DNA of 31,292 bases. Origin: Chloroflexia bacterium (lineage in GTDB: Bacteria; Chloroflexota; Chloroflexia; QHBQ01; JADMIH01). The translations under genes and the position numbers were made by a program. The notes under the pieces are model-generated. The model searched no databases. It was not told the origin of the DNA and saw only the letters and a list, made by a program, of their open reading frames with translations. Below are positions 8,901 through 19,201 of this stretch, piece after piece. The stretch spans positions 1 through 31,292 of the forward strand of contig JAICKM010000007.1 in assembly GCA_025927935.1 (NCBI GenBank). Reading direction: 5' to 3'. Within the stretch, counting starts at the first letter, position 1; each line of letters opens with the position of its first letter.

Positions 8901-9689
8901 GACGGCGGCGACCAGCCGCAGGGCATCGGGATGGGCGGCGTAGCGTTCGGCGAACTGGTCGGGCGGCTCGATGTGGTGCGGTAGCGCCGGGGCGGCAGGA
9001 TCGGCGGGCGGGGCGTCAGCCGTGGCCGGCGCGACTTGTTGGGCGGCGCGCAGCACGGCATGAGCGGGCGCCGCATCTGCGCTGGGATAGCGGACGGCGG
9101 GCAGGGCGAGTGCCGGAAGATCGATGTCGGCGGCCAGTTGCGCGAAATAGTCCTGCTCCGGACCGACAGGCAGCCCGCAGAGCAGCGCCTCGGCACGGGG
9201 CAGCGCCTCAACCAACCGGTTCACCGCCGCCCCAGCCGCGTGCCGGGGTAAGGCCACCAGGGGGGCCGGGGTGTGATCGCCGGAAGGCAGCAGGATGAGC
9301 CAGAGTCCGGCGGCCAGCGGCGGGAGATCGGCCACCGGCAACAGCGCGCGCCCCTCGTGTGCTTCCAACCGGTTGTGAATCTGGACCAGGTTGCGCAGCC
9401 CCTGCCCGGTGGCGGCCAGGGCCAGCAGCGGCCACGATTCCCCGGGCGCGGCGCCCGCCAGGGCCAGATCGAATACGAGGCCATAGATGGGCCGGATGCC
9501 CGCTTTACGACAGGCGCGCTCCCACTCCGGCCAGGCCGCCACCGTGCCGTAGTCGGTGCAGGCCAGCGCCGTGTAGCCCTGCGCCGCTGCGGTATAGGCG
9601 GCAAGCGACCCCGGCCCGCCGCTGGGACCATAGGCGGTGCGTAGATGCAGGTACGTGAATTGGACCGCGCTTGGCGTCTCGTCGCTCAT
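5967..9689 (-). CDS. DnaE-like protein (DNA polymerase III alpha paralogue) with lost active site
   Basis: The 1240-residue protein follows the bacterial DnaE layout in order. A PHP-like start covers about residues 11-80 (FTYLHLRTAYG, ALACTDYG, GIRPIYGLVFD). A palm region follows, and fingers-type segments include LPLYCEQVAILQLLQRQDG and HPAAFLAAALESAVLAGD. The EARRHGIELRPPDI, IRWGLAPTRG and LIRAGACDSLGGRSALLAAL segments mark the C-terminal part and helix-hairpin-helix region, with an OB-like domain after about 900. Catalytic features are gone: the PDxDxDF motif aligns with PALAVPA (381-387), GRGS is replaced by APGG, and the PHP HxH has become HLR. Such a protein cannot be a normal replicase; a structural or regulatory role is inference. 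I chose ATG 9689; GTG 9716 would add nine residues. Neither start has a strong ribosome site. Confidence 0.8.
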   Translation of the reverse strand: MSDETPSAVQFTYLHLRTAYGPSGGPGSLAAYTAAAQGYTALACTDYGTVAAWPEWERACRKAGIRPIYGLVFDLALAGAAPGESWPLLALAATGQGLRNLVQIHNRLEAHEGRALLPVADLPPLAAGLWLILLPSGDHTPAPLVALPRHAAGAAVNRLVEALPRAEALLCGLPVGPEQDYFAQLAADIDLPALALPAVRYPSADAAPAHAVLRAAQQVAPATADAPPADPAAPALPHHIEPPDQFAERYAAHPDALRLVAAVAESCRAALADLRAPGFTAAGQAALEAAIDEALAAEGCERDAHIAAELAAVHRLGLADALTAARRVAAAARGQGLLLGAPGGLIAEGRLPVLLGLAPPDPFGAPARWLAAETRPGGWTPALAVPAGRRNSLVAFLQSRDGAPRATPASDLLPAGGRRPLGVAGALAAGGRVFDLAPATRAALETAWVQSAPATRARRWQEAAPELTSETAAELLPSVTALAEVPGPPLADAEVLLVVPPDACLPLVALPDAPGLRAAAWSAADCEALGASVVRLWGDPGLDLLQRGRDLAAEPLPAVPTDAMRLLLSSGDIAGLPLPVVPEDIGDGLETTPDVLAAFCAALLPPDPADVPGWAALGALLYGPRGPHPWLRTYLRRRVGGAPVTYHFPDLAPALDLTWGLPLYCEQVAILQLLQRQDGVIPPQALMQVQEWLGQAETWAVGYSAAVAAAERLHLALRLKVTHPAAFLAAALESAVLAGDTPAETTLTLEARRHGIELRPPDIQTSAAGFALEAPAPRAVPPATEPANSRRPQAPPPLPAIRWGLAPTRGTLPAATALVAARATQPDGRFASPAALCLAAVAADVPPDFLAVLIRAGACDSLGGRSALLAALPVALAEARQTHAAQQVATTGGQAGMFAVEVPDEGGPEGENPAASPALDASTEAPVAVPAEAGVADAPDLPPVEMDKAGWRAWEATLIGHTFTVLPSAAPVLGAGGVGRGSAAIARLTLGGVTAAHVGQTVSLVAVLSGIRVVPTGAGGEDAGLAVALAQDAEGALPLILFPPAYARHQALLEPDVPRIVVARVQLAEAWEGRGAGIVLIGEQLLPYQVEREAQELDVTPIKRRSAAATDGAAKPRKPESDPLQYSAGGQRYFQASRPAAPADPAADAAAAPTTEAGPPRQIVITLNPLGSEQEDEERMRRLKAILLRHPGPTGVMLYFPDDPLVGMPTHMPLKRTVDASEAFCGEVGALLGAGCYEFR

Positions 9690-9744
9690 GGGGCATCTCG
9701 CGTTGGGATTAGACACGCTATTGTGGATATGTCACCGTGGCGCT

Positions 9745-9750
9745 ATTATA
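9745..9750 (-). promoter_or_regulatory. Extended -10 promoter of the DnaE-like/ade transcript
   Basis: The minus strand reads ATGG-TATAAT, a perfect -10 with a TGN extension. The -35 position is weak. Transcription would start near 9738, about 49 bases before the ATG at 9689. Confidence 0.55.
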
Positions 9751-9776
9751 CCATAGATACGGGAGCGCTTCGACCC

Positions 9777-12635
9777 TTATTGCGCGGCAAACGGCAGCAG
9801 CAGCACCGTACCGGGCGCGGGAGCAAAGTCGCCCAGGCGCCCGCCATCGAGCGAGAAGTCGTAGACCGGCAGTTGCGCCAGCAGGCGATCGCCGGCAAAG
9901 AGGTTCAACGTGGCATGGAAGTCGCCGCCGCGCGGTGGCCCCTGCCACATGAACACCTCCGCCCCCCCGCCGTTCAGTGTGGCTGTAGCGGTTTTCGCCG
10001 CCGGGTCGAGCGTCAGGCTATAGCTGCGACCCTCGGCTCCTGCGGGCAGCGGCAGACTCCAGGTCCCCAGGTGCCCGTCGGGGTGTGTGCCGAACGGCTT
10101 CTGGTAAATATCGAGACTGAGCGTGAAGGGCTGCCCGTCGGGATGGCGGGGAACGATGCGCCAGTTCGTGGTCACGGTCCCCGCGCGCAGATCGGCGCTG
10201 CTGGGCTGCAAGTCGAGCACGAGCGTATCGGTGAGCGGTTCACCGGACCCGCTGCCCGGCGCCGCCCCATCGGCGGCGCGCAGGTCTACGCCTAGCAACG
10301 CCGCGGAATCTCCGCTGGAAGTCACCCGCAAATCGATCCCACTCGCCGCGGATGGGGCGGGGCTGCGATAACGGGTGAGGCCCGGCGCCAGGACCAGGGG
10401 CGCGCCGTTGACCGTGATCTCGGTGGGGGTAAAAGCGGCGAACAGCAGATCGGCCACACGGGCCGCCGATCCGTCCGCGGCGGGGAGATCGAAGCGTGCG
10501 CCGACCGCCGGGATCGCCAGCCCGTGCGGCGCGTAGGGCGAAGCCGGCGCCGTCAGGTCGTAGTGCGCCTGGAGATCCGCATCGCGGCGATACAGCGCCG
10601 CCAGAGGGTTTTTGTAGAAGCCCGCGCCGGCCCCGGATCGCCCTCCGCCCGCTGGGTCGCCCGCGGGGGCCAGGGCCACGTCGGCGGGGCGCCCGTAGGG
10701 CAGCGCGGGCAAAGTCTTGTAACCCAGGGTCAGGTTGCCGGCGACATGATCGGCGGGCACCGGCAGGCGGGTCGCGGGCAGGCGGTGGTACTTGAGCGCG
10801 TAGGCCAGGGCTTCGAGTGCGGGCGCGCTGTTCGTGCTGCCCCGATCCACCCAGAGGTAGCCGTCCGCGGGCAAGGCCATGGCAACACGACTGGCCCAGG
10901 GGTCGGGCGCGATCTCGTAGATGACATCGCTGCCCTGCGCGTAAACCTCGTGCAGCGCGGGCGTGCTCTCGATCCGCCGGCGCAGCGCGGGTTGATCGGC
11001 CAGGGGGAACTGCGAGTAGCGCACCACCACATGGCGCACCTCCAGCCCTTGCAGCAGCGCCAGGCTGGCCGGATCGGGGAAGGTCGCCATGGCGTGGGCG
11101 ATCTCGACCGTGCCGGGCGGCACGAAGCTGCTGAAGCCGTTGACCAGCGGCTGCCAGTGGTAGGTGGCACCGTAAGTGTACCAGACATCGGCGTCGCTGC
11201 CGTACATGGGCAGTTCGATCACCGGCCCCGGATGGCTCGCCAGGTAGCTGTAGGGGCCGGAGGCTGGGGGGCGCATATCACGGTGATTGCTCAGGTCGCG
11301 CACCTGCACATATTCCAGCGTCATGAGGGCCAGCAGCGGCACCCAGAGCAGCACGGCTCGGCGCGGGCGGCGGATCTGGATCAGCAGCCAGGCCAGGCCG
11401 TAACCGCCCAGCACGGCCAGGGCCAGGTTGAGCAGGGCGGCGAACCGCACGGGCACGCGCAATGCGCTGAAGCCGGGCACCCAGTCATAGAGGAAGGCAT
11501 AGGGCAAGGGGATATCGGTGCTGGTGCCGGGCAGGCGGATGCTCATGCCGAAGGTCAGCACCAGCGCGACCAGCCCCAGCAGCAGGTAGAACCAGCGTTC
11601 GTGGGGATACGCAACCGGCGCGGCGGGCGGACTCTCGCCCGGAGCCGCCTTGCGCCGCCACCCAGCCAACAGCAGGCCCACGGCGGCCAGGATGCTGATA
11701 ATCAGGCCGGGGAACAACTGCCGCTCGCCGCGCAGGCCGATCATATCGGGGACCAGCGTGGCCCAGAGCCAGTTCGTTGCTAGCACGTTCCAGAAATACC
11801 AGGGCCGGGCCGCCCAGCTCTGCACCTCGTAGACCGAGCGATTGAAGCCCAATTCCTGGTTGACCTGCACATATGGCAGATAGAAGGGCAGCAAGACCAC
11901 CCCCGCCACGACCCCGGCCAGCCCCAGCTTGGCCCACAGGGGCAGCCGCGAGCGCCGGGGCATGGGCGGCGCATCCGTCACCGGCGCGCGCCGGTCGATC
12001 AGCAGCCACCATGCCAGGTAGAGTCCGACCAGGATCGCCAGGAAGAAGATATAGTAGACGCTGAACAGGCCCATGCCGATCACGCAGGCGGCGGCCAGGG
12101 CGATATACCCGCCGTGGTTCCAACGCAGGCCACGCCGCAACGCCCAGAGCGTGAAGGGGAACCACTCGGTCGCCAGGGTCTGCATGTGCCCGCTCTGCAC
12201 GAAGCGATACCCGGCGAAGGCATAGGCGATCCCGGCGGCCACGGCGGCGATGCGGTTACCGGTCAGGTCGCGCACCAGCAGGTAGGTGGCGTAGCCGGTC
12301 AGCACAAACGAGAGCAGGAAGTTGAAGTTGTGGGCGGGAGCCGGGTTGCCGGTCAGCCAGAGGATGGGCAGCGCGACCAGCGTTTCGCCCACCAGATGCT
12401 CGGAGTAGGCATTCGTGTGCGCGTAGGGGTAGAAGAAGGGCGCGTCAAACAGGCCGAGCGGGTTGGTTGCCAGCGCGTGGGCATCCCAGGTCATGGTGGT
12501 CATCTGGACCACCACGTCGCCGAAGGCATTGATGGCCTGGTCGAACAGCGGGGCCACCGGCCAGGTCAACACAATCGTGAGCAGCACGAATCCCGCGAGC
12601 ACCAGTAGATGCTCGCGCCAGGGTCGCGCGGTCAT
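9777..12635 (-). CDS. Large polytopic membrane protein, GT-C-like/YfhO-like
   Basis: The 952-residue protein has about ten or eleven hydrophobic segments in residues 10-450 and a soluble C-terminal half of about 500 residues rich in beta-strand patterns. The first membrane helix (about 10-29) is followed by an outside loop with acidic residues (Asp40, Asp50) and aromatic stretches such as PFFYPYAHTN. This matches the general plan of GT-C glycosyltransferases and YfhO-like proteins that use lipid-linked sugars. The catalytic acid cannot be proven from sequence alone. No sugar-pathway neighbour is present, so the substrate is unknown. The ATG overlaps the stop of the upstream metallopeptidase gene (ATGA), implying translational coupling and co-expression with it and the PHP-AlbA gene. 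Confidence 0.7.
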   Translation of the reverse strand: MTARPWREHLLVLAGFVLLTIVLTWPVAPLFDQAINAFGDVVVQMTTMTWDAHALATNPLGLFDAPFFYPYAHTNAYSEHLVGETLVALPILWLTGNPAPAHNFNFLLSFVLTGYATYLLVRDLTGNRIAAVAAGIAYAFAGYRFVQSGHMQTLATEWFPFTLWALRRGLRWNHGGYIALAAACVIGMGLFSVYYIFFLAILVGLYLAWWLLIDRRAPVTDAPPMPRRSRLPLWAKLGLAGVVAGVVLLPFYLPYVQVNQELGFNRSVYEVQSWAARPWYFWNVLATNWLWATLVPDMIGLRGERQLFPGLIISILAAVGLLLAGWRRKAAPGESPPAAPVAYPHERWFYLLLGLVALVLTFGMSIRLPGTSTDIPLPYAFLYDWVPGFSALRVPVRFAALLNLALAVLGGYGLAWLLIQIRRPRRAVLLWVPLLALMTLEYVQVRDLSNHRDMRPPASGPYSYLASHPGPVIELPMYGSDADVWYTYGATYHWQPLVNGFSSFVPPGTVEIAHAMATFPDPASLALLQGLEVRHVVVRYSQFPLADQPALRRRIESTPALHEVYAQGSDVIYEIAPDPWASRVAMALPADGYLWVDRGSTNSAPALEALAYALKYHRLPATRLPVPADHVAGNLTLGYKTLPALPYGRPADVALAPAGDPAGGGRSGAGAGFYKNPLAALYRRDADLQAHYDLTAPASPYAPHGLAIPAVGARFDLPAADGSAARVADLLFAAFTPTEITVNGAPLVLAPGLTRYRSPAPSAASGIDLRVTSSGDSAALLGVDLRAADGAAPGSGSGEPLTDTLVLDLQPSSADLRAGTVTTNWRIVPRHPDGQPFTLSLDIYQKPFGTHPDGHLGTWSLPLPAGAEGRSYSLTLDPAAKTATATLNGGGAEVFMWQGPPRGGDFHATLNLFAGDRLLAQLPVYDFSLDGGRLGDFAPAPGTVLLLPFAAQ

Positions 12636-13165
12636 TCGTCGTCCCCAGGGCCGTCCATTCCCTCCAACCCCACGGCGATCAGGTAGCCGCGGGCGCGTTC
12701 GGTGAGCGGGTAGCGGTTGACCAGCTTCCAGAAAGCCGCCGAGTGGTTGGGCTGGACCAGGTGGGCCAGTTCATGGACCAGAACATAGTCCTGCACCCAG
12801 CCGGGCATGGACGCCACGCGGTCGGAGATGCGAATGGTGCGATTAGCGGGGGTACATGACCCGTAGCGGCCCTGCTGATTCGTCACCCACTCGATGGAGT
12901 CGAGTTGCAGCCGCCCGCCAAAGTAGCGGCGGTTGAGTTCGGCGGCGCGCTCCGGCAGTTTGCCGTCGTTGTTGAGATCGCGCCGCCGGGCGCCAGCCCG
13001 TACTTTGGCGACAAGTTGGCTGATCAGGCGCTGCTCTTCCGCCGCTTCGAGGTTGGCGGGCAAGCGCACCTGCACCTTCTTGCCCGGTTCGACCCAGCGG
13101 GCGCTCGCGGTCTTGACCCGCCCGCTGGATCGGACTACTTCGATTTCAAGCGCTTGATCGTCCAA
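12632..13165 (-). CDS. YgjP-like (M48-type, SprT-like) metallopeptidase
   Basis: The 177-residue protein matches the YgjP/DUF45 family: an N-terminal beta segment (LEIEVVRSSGRVKTASARW), a central GRYGSCTPANRTIRIS segment, and the zinc motif HELAHLVQPNH (His131, Glu132, His135, third ligand His141) followed by AAFW. The family is predicted to be cytoplasmic zinc proteases; the substrate is not known. The start is TTG at 13165, directly after the stop of the PHP-AlbA gene. No ATG lies early enough to keep the conserved N-terminal strand, so TTG is preferred. The 3' end overlaps the membrane protein gene by four bases. The middle position in a coupled trio suggests a shared process, which is inference. 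Confidence 0.85.
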   Translation of the reverse strand: MDDQALEIEVVRSSGRVKTASARWVEPGKKVQVRLPANLEAAEEQRLISQLVAKVRAGARRRDLNNDGKLPERAAELNRRYFGGRLQLDSIEWVTNQQGRYGSCTPANRTIRISDRVASMPGWVQDYVLVHELAHLVQPNHSAAFWKLVNRYPLTERARGYLIAVGLEGMDGPGDDE

Positions 13166-16100
13166 TTAGCCCCAGTCCTGCTCCCCTTCGGCCTGCTCGG
13201 CATCGCCGGCGTTCAGGTCGATCTCGCGCCAGGGACCCTGGATACCATCTTCGGTGACACCATAATAGACGCGCATACTGCCGTCGGGTTCGCGGCCCAC
13301 CAGGTCATAGCGCAGCACATTGGCCCGCCGGACTTTGCGCCACAGGCCGACATCGCCCGTCCACTGCACTTCCTGGGGATTGGGCGGCCCCGCCTCGTGG
13401 CGCATAATTGCATAGTACCATAGGCGCCGCGCCGAGTAGCGGGTGACGTTATGCACGATACTGCCGTTGCGCAGATCGCGCATCGAGTGATAGGGCACCT
13501 CGTTGCGGATCTCGGTCGAGACGACCTCGACGCCCGTGCGCGGCGGCGGGATGGTCGGGGCGGGGGCCGCCGGCTTATTGGTGACGGTGGGGGCCGGCTT
13601 CGCGCCCGCCGGGCCGGCCTTGACGCCCCCCTTGGCCGAGGGCACGGTCTCGCGGCTCCCCCCGCGCGGCGCGGGAGCAGCAGAGCGCGGGGCCTGGCTT
13701 ACTGCGGGGGTGGCGGGCACGATCAGCCCGGCGCGCGCCTTTGCGCCGGAGAGTTTTTCACCGGGCAGGGCACGCACAACCGGCACGCCCGGCGGCGGAA
13801 TCACGGGCGCCGGCTCCGGGGTTGGCGGGACCGGGACGGCGGGTTGGGCCGGTTCCGGCTGCGCGGCTGCCGGCGCCTCGGCCACCGGCTCCGCCGTTTC
13901 GGCGGGGGCCTTGGGGGAAGTCCGCCGCCGGCTGCGACTGCTCTTTGCCGGGGCGGCTTCCGGCGCGGGGGCCGGTTCGGGTTCGGGTTCCGGCGCGGGG
14001 GCCGACGGCGGGGGCGCCAGTTCCGCGGCGGACTGGAACCGGCCACCCGGTCCGCTGCGGGCGTTCAAGATGCTGTCGTTCAGCGCCGCCTTGGAGCGGC
14101 GGCGCGCGCTCAGGCCATCGGGCAAGACCGGCTCGGTCTCCTCCGGCAGCCAGATCTGGTTGCGCTCTATCTCGAACATGCCGTCGGGATTGGCGGCGCG
14201 TACCGCGGCGGTTAGCAACTCGCCCGCCTTATCGGCGTAGAGGCCGGCCCGGCGCTCGCGCAGGGCGTTGCCCACTTCCGGCTCGCCCTGTTCGCTGCGG
14301 TATACCTGGTACAGGTGCCCTTTGCGGCGCGGGCGTGGCGCCTCCAGCACAAGCGCCGGAGCGACCTCCGGCTCAGGCGGAACCACATCGGCGACCACTT
14401 CGACGGCATCCGCCACCGGCTCTGCAGCCGCCGCAGCGGCGATCTCGGGGGCCGGCGCGGCGCCACGGCCACGCCGCCGGCGGCCCCGCGCCGGCTCCGG
14501 CACGGCTTCCACCGGGGCAGGTTCTTCTTCAGGTGTGGTCCAACCGGCCGGCCAGGCTGCCGCAGCGGCCCCGGCCACGTCCTCCAGAGCCGCCATCTCG
14601 GCAGCCTCCAGGTCGGCAGCGGTGGGCGCCGGCTCTGTATCTTCAGGGCCTTCCCAGGCCGGGGTCGTTTCCCAGGCGGGCACCGAATCCAGATCGGCTT
14701 CCACCGGCGTCTCGGCGCCCGTCCGGCTGTCCCCACCCCGGCGGCGGCGCCGCTTGCGGCGATGGGCCACGTCGAGGGGCACCGAAGCGCCCTCGATCGC
14801 ATCCTCCACCATGTCGCTGCTCAGTTCGTCGGCCTGTTCCAGCGCAGCAGCCGTCGCCATGCTGTCGGAGGTCGGCACCGAGAGGGCCGCCGCCGCCAGT
14901 TCCGCCGTCACCCGCTCACCGTGCGACTCCAGCACCAGGCGCACGATGTCGTCGCGGGTCGCCACGACGGAGTCGGACTCCTGGCGGATATAGATCTGGC
15001 CTGCCGGCTCGAACATATAGGGCCGATCCTCGCCACGCGGCACCTGCAACAGTAGCACCGGACGCCCATCGCTCATATGGGTGGCAAAGGTCACATCGAG
15101 GGGCGGCACAATGCTGCGCTGGATATCGAAGCGCAGGATGTTGGTCGTGTCGTCGATGTTGTCGATGCCGCGCACGGGCATGGCTTCGTCCGGGCTAACC
15201 CCGACGTAGATGGTGCCGCCACTGGTATTGGCGAACGCGGCCACATCGCGGAGAATGGGCCGGGTGCGGCTCGTCTTGCTGGTCGCCCGCTCGTGAAACG
15301 CCTGCACAATCGAGGGACCCTGCGAGCGCGCCTGGCGCACAAAATCGTAGGTGGAGACCTGGCCGGGGCGGTAAGGCCGGATGCGGTCGAAGTCGCTGCT
15401 GGCGAACAGATCGCGCAACGCTTCAAAGGTGGCGTCGGGCAAAAGCAATTCCGTGCAGCGGTCGCCCACGCCGAGCCGCTTGTTGGCACCCTCGCCCGGT
15501 TCCTTCTCCAGGCTATGGGCATCGCTGCCCTGGATGCAGTGCATCCGGCGGGGATATTCGGGCTTGGAGCCGTTGAAGAACGACTCGGTGGTGCGGCGCC
15601 CGGTCTGTTCGAGGTCGGTCACTTCCAGGCAGGCCAGGGCCGGGTGCTGGGTGTAGGCGATCTTGGTTTGCCCACCGAAATTGAAGCCCTGCATCGCCAC
15701 GCCGTTGGAGGAGTTGGCGTGCGCGGCAATCGGCAGGCCCCCGGCCTCGGCAATGGCTTCATACGCCTCGATCACGTCGCTGGTGGGGCCGGCATCGGGC
15801 GCGCCGGCCAGCATTTTCTGCTCCGGCACATCGAGCTTGAGCAGCAGCAATTCGAGCTTACGTAGCGAGGTACCGGGCGGGAAGATGCCCAGAATGTGGA
15901 AGCCGAAGGTGGCGGTGAACTCGAAGCCGGGCAGCACCAGCAGCGTTTCGCGCAGGCGGCGATACTCGGCCAGGTCGTGGGCTTCTTGCTCGTTGAGGCG
16001 GCCCAGGCGTTCCAGCAGTTCGAGAGTCTCGATCTCCTTGAGCATCTGGGCATAACCCTGCACGCTATTATGATCGGTCAGGGCGATAATATCGAGGCCG

Positions 16101-16342
16101 CGCTCCTCGGCTTTCTGCAAAATCTTGAGGTAAGTGGCGTCCGGGTCGCGGTAGTCAGCGGAGGCGGGTGTGTGCAGGTGCATGTCGACCCGCACCCAGT
16201 GCAGGCCGGCGCGCTCGGCTTCCCGGGTATCCCGGATGTCGCGCGGCGCGGCAATGGCGCTAGACGACCGGGACCGGCTATCGCGGCCATCGCGGTCGTG
16301 GCTCCGGCTAGGGCCGGAGCGATCTCTTCTATACATAGTCAA
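13166..16342 (-). CDS. PHP phosphoesterase fused to AlbA/Schlafen-like domain and long disordered tail
   Basis: The 1058-residue protein starts with a charged Arg/Ser/Asp-rich segment (1-45). A PHP domain follows with its metal residues intact: HLHT at 55-58, LTDHNS near 86, a HANSS segment and GSDAHS. Residues of about 345-490 form an AlbA_2 (Schlafen-like, putative nucleic-acid-binding) domain, shown by AAFANTSGGTIYVGV and YIRQESDSVVATRDDIVRLV. A tail rich in Pro, Ala and Glu follows with Arg clusters (RRKRRRRRGG, RGRRRRGRG) like those of RNase E. Two denser islands, about 672-760 and 936-1048, look folded; I cannot name them. PHP domains hydrolyse phosphoesters, so a nucleic-acid-processing role is likely but inferred. 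The start is TTG 16342, with AAGGA nine bases upstream; ATG 16336 is the alternative. Confidence 0.85.
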   Translation of the reverse strand: MTMYRRDRSGPSRSHDRDGRDSRSRSSSAIAAPRDIRDTREAERAGLHWVRVDMHLHTPASADYRDPDATYLKILQKAEERGLDIIALTDHNSVQGYAQMLKEIETLELLERLGRLNEQEAHDLAEYRRLRETLLVLPGFEFTATFGFHILGIFPPGTSLRKLELLLLKLDVPEQKMLAGAPDAGPTSDVIEAYEAIAEAGGLPIAAHANSSNGVAMQGFNFGGQTKIAYTQHPALACLEVTDLEQTGRRTTESFFNGSKPEYPRRMHCIQGSDAHSLEKEPGEGANKRLGVGDRCTELLLPDATFEALRDLFASSDFDRIRPYRPGQVSTYDFVRQARSQGPSIVQAFHERATSKTSRTRPILRDVAAFANTSGGTIYVGVSPDEAMPVRGIDNIDDTTNILRFDIQRSIVPPLDVTFATHMSDGRPVLLLQVPRGEDRPYMFEPAGQIYIRQESDSVVATRDDIVRLVLESHGERVTAELAAAALSVPTSDSMATAAALEQADELSSDMVEDAIEGASVPLDVAHRRKRRRRRGGDSRTGAETPVEADLDSVPAWETTPAWEGPEDTEPAPTAADLEAAEMAALEDVAGAAAAAWPAGWTTPEEEPAPVEAVPEPARGRRRRGRGAAPAPEIAAAAAAEPVADAVEVVADVVPPEPEVAPALVLEAPRPRRKGHLYQVYRSEQGEPEVGNALRERRAGLYADKAGELLTAAVRAANPDGMFEIERNQIWLPEETEPVLPDGLSARRRSKAALNDSILNARSGPGGRFQSAAELAPPPSAPAPEPEPEPAPAPEAAPAKSSRSRRRTSPKAPAETAEPVAEAPAAAQPEPAQPAVPVPPTPEPAPVIPPPGVPVVRALPGEKLSGAKARAGLIVPATPAVSQAPRSAAPAPRGGSRETVPSAKGGVKAGPAGAKPAPTVTNKPAAPAPTIPPPRTGVEVVSTEIRNEVPYHSMRDLRNGSIVHNVTRYSARRLWYYAIMRHEAGPPNPQEVQWTGDVGLWRKVRRANVLRYDLVGREPDGSMRVYYGVTEDGIQGPWREIDLNAGDAEQAEGEQDWG

Positions 16343-16469
16343 TCGTGTAATTCCTTAAGGATGGGGCGGAGGGCGCGCAGGAGGCGAGGCCGGTCGGGTC
16401 ACGACCGCGGGCGGCGAAGCAACGGTGTGCCGTACATGCCGGGAAACCCGGCGGGGCAACACACAGCTT

Positions 16470-16500
16470 CACAAAGGCCCGCGCTCGACTGGCCTTTGTG
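16470..16500. other. Perfect 10-bp hairpin in the lon to PHP-AlbA gap
   Basis: CACAAAGGCC (16470-16479) pairs with GGCCTTTGTG (16491-16500) around an 11-base loop. There is no strong T-run on either side, so it may be a leader structure rather than a terminator. Confidence 0.5.
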
Positions 16501-16605
16501 CCGTTAGATTTGATTCGCGCTTGAAATCCGCTTCAATCGTATACTTGCTGCGAGGCCGCTAGCCCGGTTGGGTGCACCGGGAGCGAATAACGGGAACGGG
16601 TGTAC

Positions 16606-16631
16606 CCCGGCACCGTAATGGCGGTGCCGGG
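16606..16631 (-). terminator. Hairpin just after the lon stop codon
   Basis: CCCGGCACCG (16606-16615) pairs perfectly with CGGTGCCGGG (16622-16631) around a 6-base loop, 12 bases past the lon stop at 16643. The flank is not T-rich, so termination may be weak or the hairpin may protect the mRNA end. Confidence 0.5.
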
Positions 16632-16642
16632 AGACTCCCATG

Positions 16643-19171
<2,529 letters not shown>

Positions 19172-19201
19172 CAGCAATATCCTTCAGGCTCCGGCGATCC
19201 C

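Larger units (their letters stand above)
16343..16642 (-). other. Structured 300-base region between lon and the PHP-AlbA gene
   Basis: No gene is convincing here. The region holds several perfect hairpins: 16391-16407 (CGGTCG/CGACCG), 16438-16452 (GCCGGG/CCCGGC, AAA loop), 16470-16500 (10-bp stem), about 16564-16582 (CCCGGT/ACCGGG) and 16606-16631 (10-bp stem). It may contain the lon 3' end, the promoter and leader of the PHP-AlbA gene, or a small structured RNA. I find no clear promoter and no known riboswitch. Confidence 0.5.

Noticed and set aside
7792..8943. A 383-codon plus-strand frame opposite the DnaE-like gene
   Set aside because: It is Ser/Ala/Gly/Arg-rich, as expected of a frame opposite high-GC coding DNA, and has no domain or ribosome site.
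10524..11783. A 419-codon plus-strand frame opposite the membrane protein
   Set aside because: Its composition (Gln, Gly, Arg, His) is typical of antisense frames, and the minus-strand frame has clear membrane helices.
13741..15198. A 485-codon plus-strand frame opposite the PHP-AlbA tail
   Set aside because: It is nearly all Pro, Arg and Ala and lies opposite the low-complexity tail of a well-supported gene.
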